From assembly GCA_903772945.1 (NCBI GenBank), contig CAICTM010000212.1, forward strand, positions 27,050 through 91,049: a stretch of 64,000 nucleotides of DNA, written 5' to 3'. Numbering within the stretch: the stretch's first letter is position 1; each line of letters opens with the position of its first letter. This document shows, piece by piece, positions 52,497 to 63,046 of this stretch. The stretch is from Seminavis robusta. Lineage: Eukaryota > Bacillariophyta > Bacillariophyceae > Naviculales > Naviculaceae. A model generated the notes under the pieces. The model saw only the letters and a program-made list of their open reading frames with translations, had not been told where the DNA came from and did not search any database. The translations under genes were made by a program, and so were the position numbers.

Positions 52497-55223
52497 ATGA
52501 CCTGGGAAGAGACGTTTCAAGAAGGCATCAACAAGATAGTTGAGACGATGATGTACCCCGTTTCACTAGACACACCAGCTCCAAAGGAAAAGCCAGAAGA
52601 AGAACAGGCGTCCAATCTAGAGGAAAATCCCCAAAAGGCAAATGACACGCCACCGAAAGAGGAAGGTACCCAGGCAGCTGACAATAATGGCGATGAAAGC
52701 TCGACACTGGATGAATCCAAAGACACTTCCTACTGCTCCCAAACTCCCACTGCCGGAGAAGACGATTCCTTCACTACCGCAGCGACGCCAACGGTAGACG
52801 CACAAGCTCGGGCGTGGTATTATCTGCCAGAACCAATGCAACGTCTGTTGACAACTTTTACAACGGAGGAACGACAATTGCTTTGTGTGATAGCCTCTAT
52901 TGCAATGCTCATTATCATGGTCAGCAGTGTCTCTGGTGCCCTGGCAACAGCTGGACATCCGAGTAGTATAGAGCCATCCTCCACCATGCAGGTGACATCA
53001 TCCAATAATGGGACAGCAACGACAACAAGTACCGGTAGCACCACTGGACCAGCTCCAGCTTCACCAATACCAACCGAAATCCCTACCACCAAAGGCCCTG
53101 TCGGCACAAACGAACCTACCAGGTGGTACAGTGATATGACTACTGGACCTACCACGGATATTGAAAGCTATATTGCCGGAACACCAGCACCGAGTTACAG
53201 TTACAGTAGACGTCCTTCCATTGCGGGATACCGAACCCGAGCACCGACAACCATTTCCCCAACAAACTACGGTAGTACTGAAACACCCACCACTCCACTG
53301 AGTACAGGCACTCTTACTCCCTCAATGATGTCCAAACCAGAGCCGACACCTTATCATCATCATCATCTGCCGTCATTGGTACATCCCTTAACCACGCACA
53401 GGCCAACTCTCAGTAGCTACTTTCCTACCATTTCTCCAAACACGCCTCCACCCACCGCAACGACGAAAGCTCCTTCCGACTCGGTGGTGTTAGTCAGTGA
53501 CAATCACCAGTATACCAGGGAGCCAACAGCGGTGCCGGTGTCAGCAGCAGCGCCAGTAAAGAAGTTTACCACCCCTCCCACCCGTGACGTGACACCCCAT
53601 CCAAGCAAGAGACCCACAACAGTGGCGCCAACTTATATGCCCACCCAAAGTCCATCCGTGGCACCACAACAATCATTTCCAGAACATGCCACGACACCGC
53701 CTCACCCATCCTCCATGAAATTTGGAACGGCAGCACCTCGACCCACCAGTGTGGGGACCGACGCGCCTCAACCTGCGTATTCCAGTGTGGGTACCGCGGC
53801 ACCACGACCTCCATCCTCCTTCCAGGGAAACATTACCTATGTCCCGGGCGTCCTATCGAAAGAAGTAAATGGACTCAAACTATCTCGTGGTCTCAACGCC
53901 CGTCTCATTGCCAAAGCGGGAGACTTTGTGTCCTATGCCACGGGTCATAATTCCTCCGTACCATTTCATTCTCGACCCGATGCAGGAGCCACATTTGCCG
54001 ATACTCGATCCTGGAATCCCAATGGGTGGGTCTATGTGAGCAACTCGGAAATGCGCCTCGACGATGGTGGACCCAGACAAGGAGGAGTGGGTGCCATTAC
54101 ATTCGATGCACAAGGCAAAATTCTGCATTATGAAAGAATACTCTCCAACTCGACATGGAACTGTGGCGGAGGACGCACTCCTTGGAATACTTGGATCAGG
54201 TTAGTTGCTGCAGTTCACGCACGTCGTCACGAGCTTCTTGTGTCATTATTGGTGTAATAATGAGTCTCACACTTACTTGCCATCTCCCAGTTGCGAAGAA
54301 GCTCCAGGTGGCCTCATTTGGCAAGTGGACCCGTTTGGAATTCGGGAACCTGAAGTGCTGACACTTGGACGTGACGGTGGGCGATTTGAGAGCTTTGCGT
54401 ACGATGCTAGAAATGCGAGCAGGTAAGTGCAAACATGATGTGTTTTGTTCCCATAGTGATTGATGCCATTGCCATCCTCATTGTGTTTCCCCACTGCTAT
54501 TCAATGCTCCCCAGACCAAGATTCTTTGTTACTGAGGACCATGAAAGGGGCGCCCTACAAAGATTTACACCCAACAACCCCGATTGGACCAATGATCCAT
54601 GGTCGATGCTTCATGGAAATGGCACCACAGAGTACCTAGTGCTAAAACCCAACAATCGAATGACTGGAGGCAAGTTTCGATGGACAAGTAACCGCGAATT
54701 GGCAGAAAACCGAGTTAGACGGCTCTATCCAAATACAGAAGGAATTGCAGCTCATGGCAACCGGCTCTATTTTGTGAGCAAGGTTTTCAAACAGCTTTAT
54801 GAACTCAACTTGGACGAAATGACATACACAAACTCAACCACAAGGCAAGGGCTGTTCGACGGGACCCCGGATCAGATTCAACGCATCATGCATGCAGGAT
54901 CTAAACAAACCCGAGATGCACCGGATCCTGAAGAGGAGATTCTATACCTAACAGAAGAAGATGGGCGGCACGCTGGAGTTCATGGCAGAAACGCAAACGG
55001 AGATTACTTCACCATTGTGGAAAGCCCTGTTTACGAAGACGAAGTGACCGGTCTCGCATTTTCTCCGGATGGCATGCACATGTACTTTTCCTACCAAGTA
55101 CCCGGGTTACTTTTCGATGTGTATCGAGAAGATGGACGACCTTTCAATGCCAAGGCTCTTGATGTTCAATATCATGGCGGTCCCGCAATTCAAATAGACG
55201 AGGACGGGAATTCCATTGACTGA
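52497..55223 (+). CDS. PhoX-like (DUF839) membrane-anchored protein 2, three exons
   Basis: Proposed join(52497..54199, 54291..54422, 54515..55223), 847 residues. It is a paralogue of the gene at 46413-48474. An acidic cytosolic tail of ~120 residues is followed by a membrane helix (~125-146, LLCVIASIAMLIIMVSSVSG), a Thr/Pro/Ser-rich mucin-like stem of ~290 residues (PT repeats such as APRPTSVGTDAPQP), and the PhoX-like propeller: NGWVYVSNSEMR, NCGGGRTPWNTWIS joined over a 91-bp intron to CEEAPGG, then PRFFVTEDHERGALQRF and TGLAFSPDGMHMYFSYQ. The two introns are at the same places as the first two of the paralogue; the paralogue's last two introns are absent here. The stem would be heavily O-glycosylated. 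The role is probably a cell-surface phosphatase or a sugar-phosphate-binding relative. Confidence 0.84.
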
Positions 55224-55594
55224 AAATGGAAGCATTTGATGCATTCCCTTCCCTTCACTCGAAGCAAAGGAAACAGTTAGTCACGATGGCTAATTTGTGA
55301 TGGCATGACGTATAATATTATACAGTAGAGGCACCTACTAGTAGTATGTCTGTTACTAGAACCGTACCTTTGCCTAGTTTGCACATAAGACAGACCTAAA
55401 CGTTGCATGACTTTCATTCTGGATAAAGGATAGACTAACTCCGTGTTGCTACTCTTTATATGCTGTCTTTGCTATGTTTGATCGCTGCATCCTTTCATCA
55501 ATCCATCGCGGATGACTACCCGAGGTGGGCGGTTGCATTTTCGTCGTCCGGGTTTCTGGATGGGTGAGTTTGGACCCCGTCATGCTAAGCTTCT
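55224..55594. other. Convergent spacer
   Basis: 371 bp between the ends of PhoX-like 2 (plus) and the Myb factor (minus). No gene or clear polyadenylation signal. Confidence 0.5.
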
Positions 55595-57283
55595 TCAGAG
55601 AGCGCAAATATCTTGTGGGCTTGCTTTGGAGGCGGGAGATGGACTCGCAGCTGAATCGATGGGGGTCCCCAACGAGGTTTGACCGGCAAGGGGGGTTCGA
55701 CGAGCACTATGATTGGCCATTCGTCGGAGCTTGCGACGCTGCGCCATTTTGGCATTGTGCCAACGATTCTTGATATCATTCTCGGATCTACCAGGTATGA
55801 GCTTGGACATCTCGGACCACTTGTTCCCAAGGCGCTTCTGAGCTTCGTAGAGTATCTTGTTTTCTGCCTGGGTCCAAGGCGTCTTTTTCTTTTTCGGATC
55901 CAAAGCATTCATGAAACGTTGACGCAAATGATCGGGCACACGACCAGGAATCCGTTCTGCAATCTCCGTCCATTTGAGCCCTTCAGCGTGCAACTGCACG
56001 ATCAGACGGTCTTCCTCCGGGTCCCAGTTGCCTCGTTTCAGGCCAGGCTTGAGGGCTTTCTTCCATCGTGCCTTGCATTGTGGTCCTGTTCGAGAGGTTG
56101 GAAAGTACTTGGTAGCAATGCGATTCCAATTGTACGGCGGTCCACCCTGCTCACTGGTAGCACGGGTCAACAGCTGGTCCTCTTCCTCGGTCCATCGTTG
56201 AAAGCGTGTGTCCTGAACCTTGGTTGGTTGTGTTGGCGGCGATAAGATGGATACGTCGTCGTCGTTAGAGGTCTCCGTCGAGTCGTCGTCATCTTCAACA
56301 TCCACAGACGTAATTGGTGATTGTGCAGGGCCCCTTGGTTGAAGCATGTGATGAAAACTCGAGGGATTCGGGGAAAGTCGCAACGGCGGCGGTGAAGTCA
56401 TCACGGAGGGCGATACCGGTAGGAGCAGGGCCGGGCCAAATCCCGTTTGGACAACGACTGGAGCATGCATCGATTGACCATCTTGTCCGATCGTAGAGCG
56501 GTTGGTTGGCATTGGATGTTGCTGTGGTTGTTGCACTGCTGGATAGCGCACGTGAGGAGGGAATATTCCCATTGCCGAGCTACTAGGATCACCCGTTACA
56601 AAGGGATTGCTGGGGAACATTGCGTTGCTGGGTTGAGTTACAGGGCGCTGCTGCTGCTGTTCCAGCAGGACCGTGTCATTGTCCACATCAAACACTTCGT
56701 AGTCCATCGTCGAGGTCGTCTTGACAGGTTGAGGGACGAACGGTTGTCGGAACAATTGGGCAGGATGGTTCATGTGCTCGTCGCGTCGGATGAAAGGAGA
56801 AGGAAGATGCGGCGGACGTTGGCCATTGCCAAACAGCCGTACAAACGGTTGACGTGGAGGCCATGGGTGATGCATAGGTTCGTCATCAATGGTGACTGCG
56901 GTGGGCAATGCGCTGTGACCAAGCATTGTTGAGAACTGAAAAGGAGAGGCATTGGGAGGACTTGGTTGTGTCGTTGGACGTGTTTTGGATGCTCGCACTT
57001 TAAGATTGGACTGTCCTGCTTGCGCTTGGCTGCTCACTTGTAAGGAAGCTGGTAGTGGCTTGTGTTCCATCGTCGAGTCCTTCGTCTTAGATTCCATTTC
57101 TCGAGTAAGGATCGCCTCGCAGAGATTGTTCAATCCGTGATGATGTGGGGTATCCTGTTGTGTCGACGAAACGGTCTTGGACGATTCTTCCGAAAGCATT
57201 GGCGGCTCTTGCTGCTGCCTCATTGTAGTCTGGATTAAATGTTGTCGAGTCAGCTCGTCAAAGTGACCACCGTCACCCACCAT
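55595..57283 (-). CDS. R1R2R3 Myb-type transcription factor
   Basis: 562 residues from ATG 57283 (MVGDGGHFDE); the frame stays open to another ATG at 57433, but those 50 codons look like untranslated leader. The first ~350 residues are Gln/Pro/His-rich and disordered, as in activation domains. Residues ~361-510 hold three Myb repeats: FQRWTEEEDQLLTRA (R1, with an unusual GGPPYNW turn), RGNWDPEEDRLIVQL (R2), KTPWTQAENKILYEA (R3, with Ala in the acidic triad), each with the spaced Trp residues and a recognition helix (GPQCKARW, PDHLRQRF, ENDIKNRWHN). It binds DNA in the nucleus; R1R2R3 Mybs often regulate the cell cycle. The R3 recognition helix is the one closest to animal and plant Mybs. It shares a ~690-bp divergent region with the F-box-like gene. 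Confidence 0.9.
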   Translation of the reverse strand: MVGDGGHFDELTRQHLIQTTMRQQQEPPMLSEESSKTVSSTQQDTPHHHGLNNLCEAILTREMESKTKDSTMEHKPLPASLQVSSQAQAGQSNLKVRASKTRPTTQPSPPNASPFQFSTMLGHSALPTAVTIDDEPMHHPWPPRQPFVRLFGNGQRPPHLPSPFIRRDEHMNHPAQLFRQPFVPQPVKTTSTMDYEVFDVDNDTVLLEQQQQRPVTQPSNAMFPSNPFVTGDPSSSAMGIFPPHVRYPAVQQPQQHPMPTNRSTIGQDGQSMHAPVVVQTGFGPALLLPVSPSVMTSPPPLRLSPNPSSFHHMLQPRGPAQSPITSVDVEDDDDSTETSNDDDVSILSPPTQPTKVQDTRFQRWTEEEDQLLTRATSEQGGPPYNWNRIATKYFPTSRTGPQCKARWKKALKPGLKRGNWDPEEDRLIVQLHAEGLKWTEIAERIPGRVPDHLRQRFMNALDPKKKKTPWTQAENKILYEAQKRLGNKWSEMSKLIPGRSENDIKNRWHNAKMAQRRKLRRMANHSARRTPLAGQTSLGTPIDSAASPSPASKASPQDICAL

Positions 57284-57973
57284 GGTTGTTCTGGCTTGAT
57301 AGTGGATGGACGAGACGTTGATTCGATTGAGTTGTGGGAAGATGACTAGCAAACGGAACTTGTGGACGACCACGAAATGTTCTGATGGGCACATCGAAAG
57401 AACCTCCTTTTGATCCAATCTGACTTGGACCATTTTGAAATTTATCCTTCTTTGCTGTTGGTTTGAAAATGGACTTGACTGTCACTCTTCGTCGACGAGG
57501 CTCTTCGATGTTGTAGTTTGTCAAGTTTTGAAATTTGGGAGGAAAAAGGACCGTGTCGTGGATCCCGCGGCAGAGGTTTAAGGAAAGTGATAAAGAAGCA
57601 CGTCTGAACGGATCTTTCGCTCGGAAGACTTCGTTCGATGCAGCAACAAACTTGACAAAACTCGATTTGTTCCTCAGTCGCCATCTTTGGCATCTGGGGT
57701 GAAGTCGATCTGATCATTCCTTCAAAAACCCGACTAACAAAACCACTGCCAGCCTCTAGCACAAGAGCGGCCAGCGATTGACTTCCTGTCTCTCGTGTGC
57801 ATAAGTGTTTGCCCGACAAGGAAAAGACAGAAAGAGCGAAAGGGTGAAGGAGCTGGCGATCGCAAAAACCCCTTGGGATCCCTTTCCTCACTTCGTGACA
57901 ACAGAAGACCCAACCCAACCTACCCTCCGTGTTGGTTTGTTTGGCGGGAGTGAACACATCAAAAGCTCTATCA
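57284..57973. other. Divergent promoter region
   Basis: 690 bp between the Myb factor (minus) and the F-box-like gene (plus). A long minus-strand frame at 57442-58194 overlaps the start of the F-box-like gene; its composition and lack of motifs argue for a shadow. No defined promoter element is visible. Confidence 0.5.
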
Positions 57974-58780
57974 ATGGAGAACTCCACGACGACGCAGCTG
58001 TGTGCTTTGGAGGCGTATCTCCCACCCTCTTTTCTCGTCAACGTGCTCGCATTCTTGGATGTGGCGTCTCGATTCCGATTTGCTGCCTCTTCTCGCGCCT
58101 TTCGTGAGATTGTCTTTGGACCCGAACAGCAAGAACGCGGCATTGACGATTCGGTCAAGTCCATCTGGGCATACATGGATTTTTCTACCTGCACGCAGCG
58201 TGATCGAGACCGACTGACGGATTATGAATTACGACTCATTCTCAAGCGAGTGAATGCCCTTGAATTCACCAAGGGATTATTCCTCGAAGCATGCGTCAAT
58301 TTGACGGGCATTGGCTTGGCGGGGTTGCACGGTTCCAATGTTTTGGAGGAAATTACGATGGTTTCCCGGAATCTCAACGTGTCCAAGGAGTTTCTGGATC
58401 GCATATTCCGCCCCATGGCGGCTCGGAAGCTCTGCTATATCAATATCCAATCCATGTACGCCAATGGAACCATGAATTGGAAAATGGACAGTCGACGCCA
58501 GTTGGAACCTTGCCGAAGATGCGGTATTTGGAAATACGATTGCGCCCTGTCGCCTTGCTACAAATGTGGCACACACCTTTGTCACTCCTGCAGTTCCCCC
58601 ACCACTAGATTCAACAAGTGTGCACTTTGTGCGGCCATGATGGTGTGCCTCCCTTGCTATGATCGATACCACCGAAGGGGCACTAGTATTGTTTTGCACC
58701 GATTTTGCAAGCCCTGCAAAACCAACTTGGAAGCTGGCGTTTGGACGAAGAACCGCTCAAACCAACTTGGAGGTGGCTGA
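57974..58780 (+). CDS. F-box-like protein with C-terminal Cys-rich zinc-binding region
   Basis: 268 residues from ATG 57974; the open frame begins 15 codons earlier at a GTG. Residues ~8-50 (ALEAYLPPSFLVNVLAFLDVA, then SRAFREIV) fit a short F-box, which would bind Skp1 in an SCF ubiquitin ligase. Residues ~175-255 contain paired cysteines (CRRCGIWKYDC, CYKCGTHLCHSC, CALCAAMMVCLPC, FCKPC) arranged like a double zinc-binding finger, perhaps a substrate-binding or B-box-type module. The C-terminus is shortened: a 40-bp stretch coding KTNLEAGVWTKNRS is followed at 58759 by a diverged second copy that shifts the frame and stops it at TGA 58778. Both domain calls are by resemblance. Confidence 0.65.
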   Translation: MENSTTTQLCALEAYLPPSFLVNVLAFLDVASRFRFAASSRAFREIVFGPEQQERGIDDSVKSIWAYMDFSTCTQRDRDRLTDYELRLILKRVNALEFTKGLFLEACVNLTGIGLAGLHGSNVLEEITMVSRNLNVSKEFLDRIFRPMAARKLCYINIQSMYANGTMNWKMDSRRQLEPCRRCGIWKYDCALSPCYKCGTHLCHSCSSPTTRFNKCALCAAMMVCLPCYDRYHRRGTSIVLHRFCKPCKTNLEAGVWTKNRSNQLGGG

Positions 58781-58799
58781 CGTTTGGGAAGAACCGCTC
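58719..58799. repeat. Tandem 40/41-bp duplication at gene end
   Basis: AAACCAACTTGGAAGCTGGC and GTTTGGACGAAGAACCGCTC (58719-58758) repeat as a slightly diverged 41-bp copy at 58759-58799. The unit length is not a multiple of three, so the duplication alters the reading frame. Confidence 0.8.
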
Positions 58800-59366
58800 C
58801 ATCCGACCTGGACGAAAATGTTGGGGACGAGGATGTTGGGTGGGCTTGATAAATTTATATAAACCTGATGTTGTTACATGTGGGATGTATTGATGCAGGA
58901 ACTGGTTGGAGGAGGAGAAATAAATGGCACACGGGAAAGACTGTTGTCGGAGCGGAAGCAAAGGCACCAGCTGGAAGCGACAAGTCGCCACAGCGGTTGT
59001 TGGGCTCCTTTCCATGCCACATCGTTTGATTATTATGCGACCATACGAGCTCCTTCGGGTCTGAGGTCACCACGTCTTCCTTTTGGATTGAACATGGTTG
59101 CTAACCTGAAGCTTCACTGATGTGCGTTGTTGGACGTCCGGGCCCAGCGTGGACTCAGCCGCCAGCAAGAATGCTTGTAGCAGGCGCCACTGGCTAATCT
59201 GCTTGCGACTCTGGGTGGGAATGTAAGTGCTGACTTGGTTTTCAGCCCTGCTCCCAAATGCTTCAAGACAGTGTCATTTTGCCACCGAAATGTCAAAACA
59301 TTGAGCAGCCTACTGGACTCACTCCTAGCTAAAGATTCAGAAGTGCAAAGACAAACACTATTGAAT
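58781..59366. other. Convergent spacer
   Basis: 586 bp between the F-box-like gene (plus) and LRR-D (minus). No gene; weak ORFs on both strands. Confidence 0.5.
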
Positions 59367-62300
59367 TCAGCAAAAGGAATTCACAGGATCACATTCAACA
59401 GCCGAGGTGATCTCCTCTACCAAGCCATCAGCCCCAACAAACAGAACCATAATGATTTCTGTGAACGGTGTGAAAACTTCAGTAAAAGAATACAGCACTG
59501 TTTGATTTGCTGCTGTCAGAGTGATCCATCCAGAGGTGATAAAGCCATCTCCATAACTGTCTGAAATGACAAGTTTGTATGATTCGTTGGGTACAACATC
59601 GAGGACAAACGAGTAGAGAAAAAGCTCTGCTTGAATGCCCCCCACGGATTTTTCCAGTGGTTCCCAAACACCAGTCACATTTGATTCTTGTTGCCAGACC
59701 CACTCTATGTGCCAAGGGCGCCCATCAGATTCTATGTTGAGAACAATTCGTTGGCCATCTGCTTCATCTCTTGTCCCCGGGAACCTTCCTGGAAAAGTTG
59801 CAAGCTCATTTAGGTTGGCACAGGTGGATACTGGAGTTGCACTTGCTGAACAATCACACCACAGGGCAGAACAGAGGTGCTCAGGCACAGCTCCTGAAAA
59901 TTGATTCCCTTCCAGTCTCAGTCCCATTGAATCATTCAGTTGCAGGGGTAGGGTTCCTGTCAAGCTGTTGTTGTACAGATAGAGCTTTTGCAAGGATGTC
60001 ATGGAACCGACTTCATTTGGGATTGTCCCAGTAAAGCGATTGGTGGAAAGGTCCAGGTCGAGCAAGGAGGTCAACAGACCTATCTTGCTTGGAAGAGAGC
60101 CTGTGATGGAGTTTGAAGCCAGATAGAGCCACACCAAACTCGTCAGTGACCAAATTTCTGCAGGGATTTCTCCAGTGAGCTCATTGAAATCCAACCAAAA
60201 TTCTGATAATGGTAGCAACCCAAACTCAGATGCAACTTGACCTGTCAAGAGATTTGTGCTGGCAGAGAAGACAGTCAAATCCGCCATCATTCCAAATTCT
60301 GTAGAAACTTCTCCTGTCAACAGATTTGCATGCAACAAAAGCTCATTTAGAGTACTCAAAAGAGCCAGCTCTGGAACAAGTTGGCCCGTCAAGGCATTGC
60401 TGTGCACTGACAACTGAGCCAAAGAGGTCAGTAGCACAAGTTCAGTTGGGAGTTGGCCGGAGAGCTGATTCTCACTAAGTATCAGCCGGGTCAATTCACT
60501 CGAGCTTCCCAGCTCTGATGGAATCTGCCCCGTGCAGTGATTGCTGTGGAGCACTAGAACTGCGAGGGCAGTCAAGAGTCCAAGCTCAGAGGGTATCTGG
60601 CCTGACAAGCCATTATCCACCAACCACAGAATTTCCAAACCTGTCATGAGTCCAAGCTCCGAAGCAATTCTGCCAGACAATTCATTGGCTTGTAAGTACA
60701 GTGATTCCAAGTCACTCATTTTGTAGATTTCACTTGAGAGCAAAACATCAATTGATGTAGAAATCTTGTTCCATCCCAGCCCAATCTGAGACAAGGACTT
60801 CAAAAGAGATATTTCTGGTGGAACAACTGGTGTAAGATCAGAAAGGTAGAGATCTTCGACCCAAAGACTGGTGTACTCTCCAAGATGGTTGCATGGAAGA
60901 GTTGCATATGGAGATTCATATTCCGAATACACACCATTCTTAAAATAGGAAAACCCACTGGAGAACCATAGGCACTCATCCACAAAGTCATCCATCCACC
61001 TTTCCCTGATTGGTTCAAACCAATTTTCTCCCTCAAAGGAGTAGTAAAAGGTGGCCAGAGCAAAGAGCTGTGTCTTCCTCCATTCTGGCAATTGGGTGAT
61101 GTTTTGGTGGTCTAACAGCCAGTTCCATGCTCGCCACTGGGGTGTCCCAAAAGTCTGCAAGCTCGCCAAAGTGTAGTTTGGAAGATTCTCCCACAAGATA
61201 TCAAGAATTCCAGTTGGGGCTGAGGAAGGGACTCCAGAAGGTTCCAAAGAACCAAATGTTGTTGGTGTAGCTGTTTGACTTCTGATTGTAGTGACTGGAT
61301 CCTTTCCTTTTCTTGTCCCAACCACAGTGCCAATGACTATGGCAGCCACCACTATCATCATGGCCAGAAACAAAATATACCATTGGCTCTGCCTCTTCTT
61401 GCTTTGTTGTCTTTCCTCAACTGTCTGCAAATCCACAGGAATTGCTGGTGATCTCATTTGGAGCCTGAGAAACTCAGAATCTTCCACAACAAGATTCGCC
61501 ACTGCTAGCTGCAGATCATGTGTTGCATCATTGCTGTTTTCGATGTTGTTGGGTAACACAGGTGGCAAGGAGTTTGTCTGACCGTGATCAATCTGTAGTT
61601 CTTCAATATCCTCTGAGTTTTCAGCAGGAGCACCAAGGAGGGAGAATCTAAGGGTGTTGGTGCGCTGCAAGGCTTCTCCTGGCGTTCCCATGTAGGCTCC
61701 TGGTAGAGGTAGCTGTGAAATCACTTGGGGTGCTCCATGCAGCAACCTTTCTGGGACGCTTCCATTTCTCTCAGTGGGCCTCCTGCTGTCGCCGACCTTT
61801 TCCAGCTTAGCTGCCTCATTGATTTCTGCTGCAATTTGCATGAGCGTGTGACCACCATCAGCAGACCTGTTGTTGCTAAATTTTTCCAACTTGGCCGCCT
61901 CGTTGATTTCTGTTGCCATTTGCAAAAGATTGTGCTCATCATCTTGTGTGGGGTTCATCTCTTGATCCGATAGCTCTGCAGCTGCAACACTGGCCCGATC
62001 CTCCACAATATCCATCACATTCTCTTGCTGTTGACTGGTGCCCGTTTGCGTGGGAAGTTGTCGGTTGTGCTTATCATGATGGCGAAATCGGGTGGAGGAA
62101 GCAGCAGAAGAAGAAAATTTCTTGACATCAGATAGCTTCTCCTTGTCTGTACGAGCTGTGGCTTCTTCCGATCCAGACTGTGCTGCCTTTAATTCAGATC
62201 CTTGGGAAAGACAATCAAGCACTGCTGAATAAAATTCTTTTTCCAGCTGGCTCTCAGTTGTGGGCTCTGTTGTGGGGTGCCCGTAAACTGTTGGAAGGGC

Positions 62301-62552
62301 AGCCGAAACCAGAGCTTTTGACTGTTCCATTTGATTTTCTGTTTCAAAGAAGGCAAAGCATCCTTGTGGCTTCTGTTCAAGTCTAACTTTTGGTAATAGT
62401 AGTTGCTCATTGATCTCTTCTGGTGACCCGCTGGGGAAGCCTGAGTTTCCTTCGGCAACAGAACCATCACCCGTAATGAGAGCATCTTCGTCTTGATTGG
62501 TAACATCATGGCCACCACTATCGTTGCTTTCGTTTCGGTTGGACGTGTTCAT
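59367..62552 (-). CDS. Large transmembrane LRR protein (LRR-D) with C-terminal beta domain
   Basis: 1061 residues, one exon, ATG 62552. A ~385-residue acidic, polar cytosolic region holds two near repeats (LLQMATEINEAAKLEKFSNN and LMQIAAEINEAAKLEKVGDS). A membrane helix at ~390-411 (YILFLAMMIVVAAIVIGTV) leads to the outside part: a cap (WFEPIRERWMDDFVDECLW), then about twelve LRRs (NGLSGQIPSELGLLTALAV; SENQLSGQLPTELV; STNRFTGTIPNEVG), a Cys pair (LCSALWCDCSA), and a final ~140-residue beta-rich domain (WHIEWVWQQESN ... SYKLVISDSYGDGF), with a calcium-binding-like DSYGDG turn. The last domain is absent from the other three LRR proteins here. No kinase. A role in recognition or adhesion is inferred from architecture alone. 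Confidence 0.88.
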   Translation of the reverse strand: MNTSNRNESNDSGGHDVTNQDEDALITGDGSVAEGNSGFPSGSPEEINEQLLLPKVRLEQKPQGCFAFFETENQMEQSKALVSAALPTVYGHPTTEPTTESQLEKEFYSAVLDCLSQGSELKAAQSGSEEATARTDKEKLSDVKKFSSSAASSTRFRHHDKHNRQLPTQTGTSQQQENVMDIVEDRASVAAAELSDQEMNPTQDDEHNLLQMATEINEAAKLEKFSNNRSADGGHTLMQIAAEINEAAKLEKVGDSRRPTERNGSVPERLLHGAPQVISQLPLPGAYMGTPGEALQRTNTLRFSLLGAPAENSEDIEELQIDHGQTNSLPPVLPNNIENSNDATHDLQLAVANLVVEDSEFLRLQMRSPAIPVDLQTVEERQQSKKRQSQWYILFLAMMIVVAAIVIGTVVGTRKGKDPVTTIRSQTATPTTFGSLEPSGVPSSAPTGILDILWENLPNYTLASLQTFGTPQWRAWNWLLDHQNITQLPEWRKTQLFALATFYYSFEGENWFEPIRERWMDDFVDECLWFSSGFSYFKNGVYSEYESPYATLPCNHLGEYTSLWVEDLYLSDLTPVVPPEISLLKSLSQIGLGWNKISTSIDVLLSSEIYKMSDLESLYLQANELSGRIASELGLMTGLEILWLVDNGLSGQIPSELGLLTALAVLVLHSNHCTGQIPSELGSSSELTRLILSENQLSGQLPTELVLLTSLAQLSVHSNALTGQLVPELALLSTLNELLLHANLLTGEVSTEFGMMADLTVFSASTNLLTGQVASEFGLLPLSEFWLDFNELTGEIPAEIWSLTSLVWLYLASNSITGSLPSKIGLLTSLLDLDLSTNRFTGTIPNEVGSMTSLQKLYLYNNSLTGTLPLQLNDSMGLRLEGNQFSGAVPEHLCSALWCDCSASATPVSTCANLNELATFPGRFPGTRDEADGQRIVLNIESDGRPWHIEWVWQQESNVTGVWEPLEKSVGGIQAELFLYSFVLDVVPNESYKLVISDSYGDGFITSGWITLTAANQTVLYSFTEVFTPFTEIIMVLFVGADGLVEEITSAVECDPVNSFC

Positions 62553-63046
62553 GTTAACGGCGCCCGATGATTCCTTTTTCGAAAGGACGGTGTCTTTGTG
62601 TTCTCGTTGTTGGGGTGCTACCGTACAAGTATGCCAATAGAAGTATTTCTACCGGGACTGAGACACGTGTGCTCTTCAAAGTTCGTCTCTTAATAAAAGC
62701 CCAGAACCGATGGAGCAGATATCTCGATACTGATTGGATTCATTCCGAGCACTGGCGCTGATGGATTGAATGGGGAGTTACTATGGATTAGAGAGAGCTA
62801 CGATGAGGATGGGGACAGGGCGCTGATGGATGTGATGCGGGGACCATAGACCGATGGATAGCTCGTCGTGCTCATTTATTTGTTTGTGCTCTTCAATCCG
62901 AAATCGACTTGCCAAAAACTGGAGGACCGATAAAGTCGAGAATTTTGAAAAAGGTGATAACTCCCTTAATGAGCAGTCAGGAGTTTTGAATCAGTCCGAT
63001 GGTTTGGGTTAGGGTGAAAGGAAAATTCTCAACTTGATCTGATTAG

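Noticed and set aside
57442-58194. 250-codon minus-strand ORF
   Set aside because: It overlaps the start of the F-box-like gene in antisense and has no domain.
63001-63020. Telomere-like GGGTTAGGGT
   Set aside because: A single copy only, with no array; chance occurrence.
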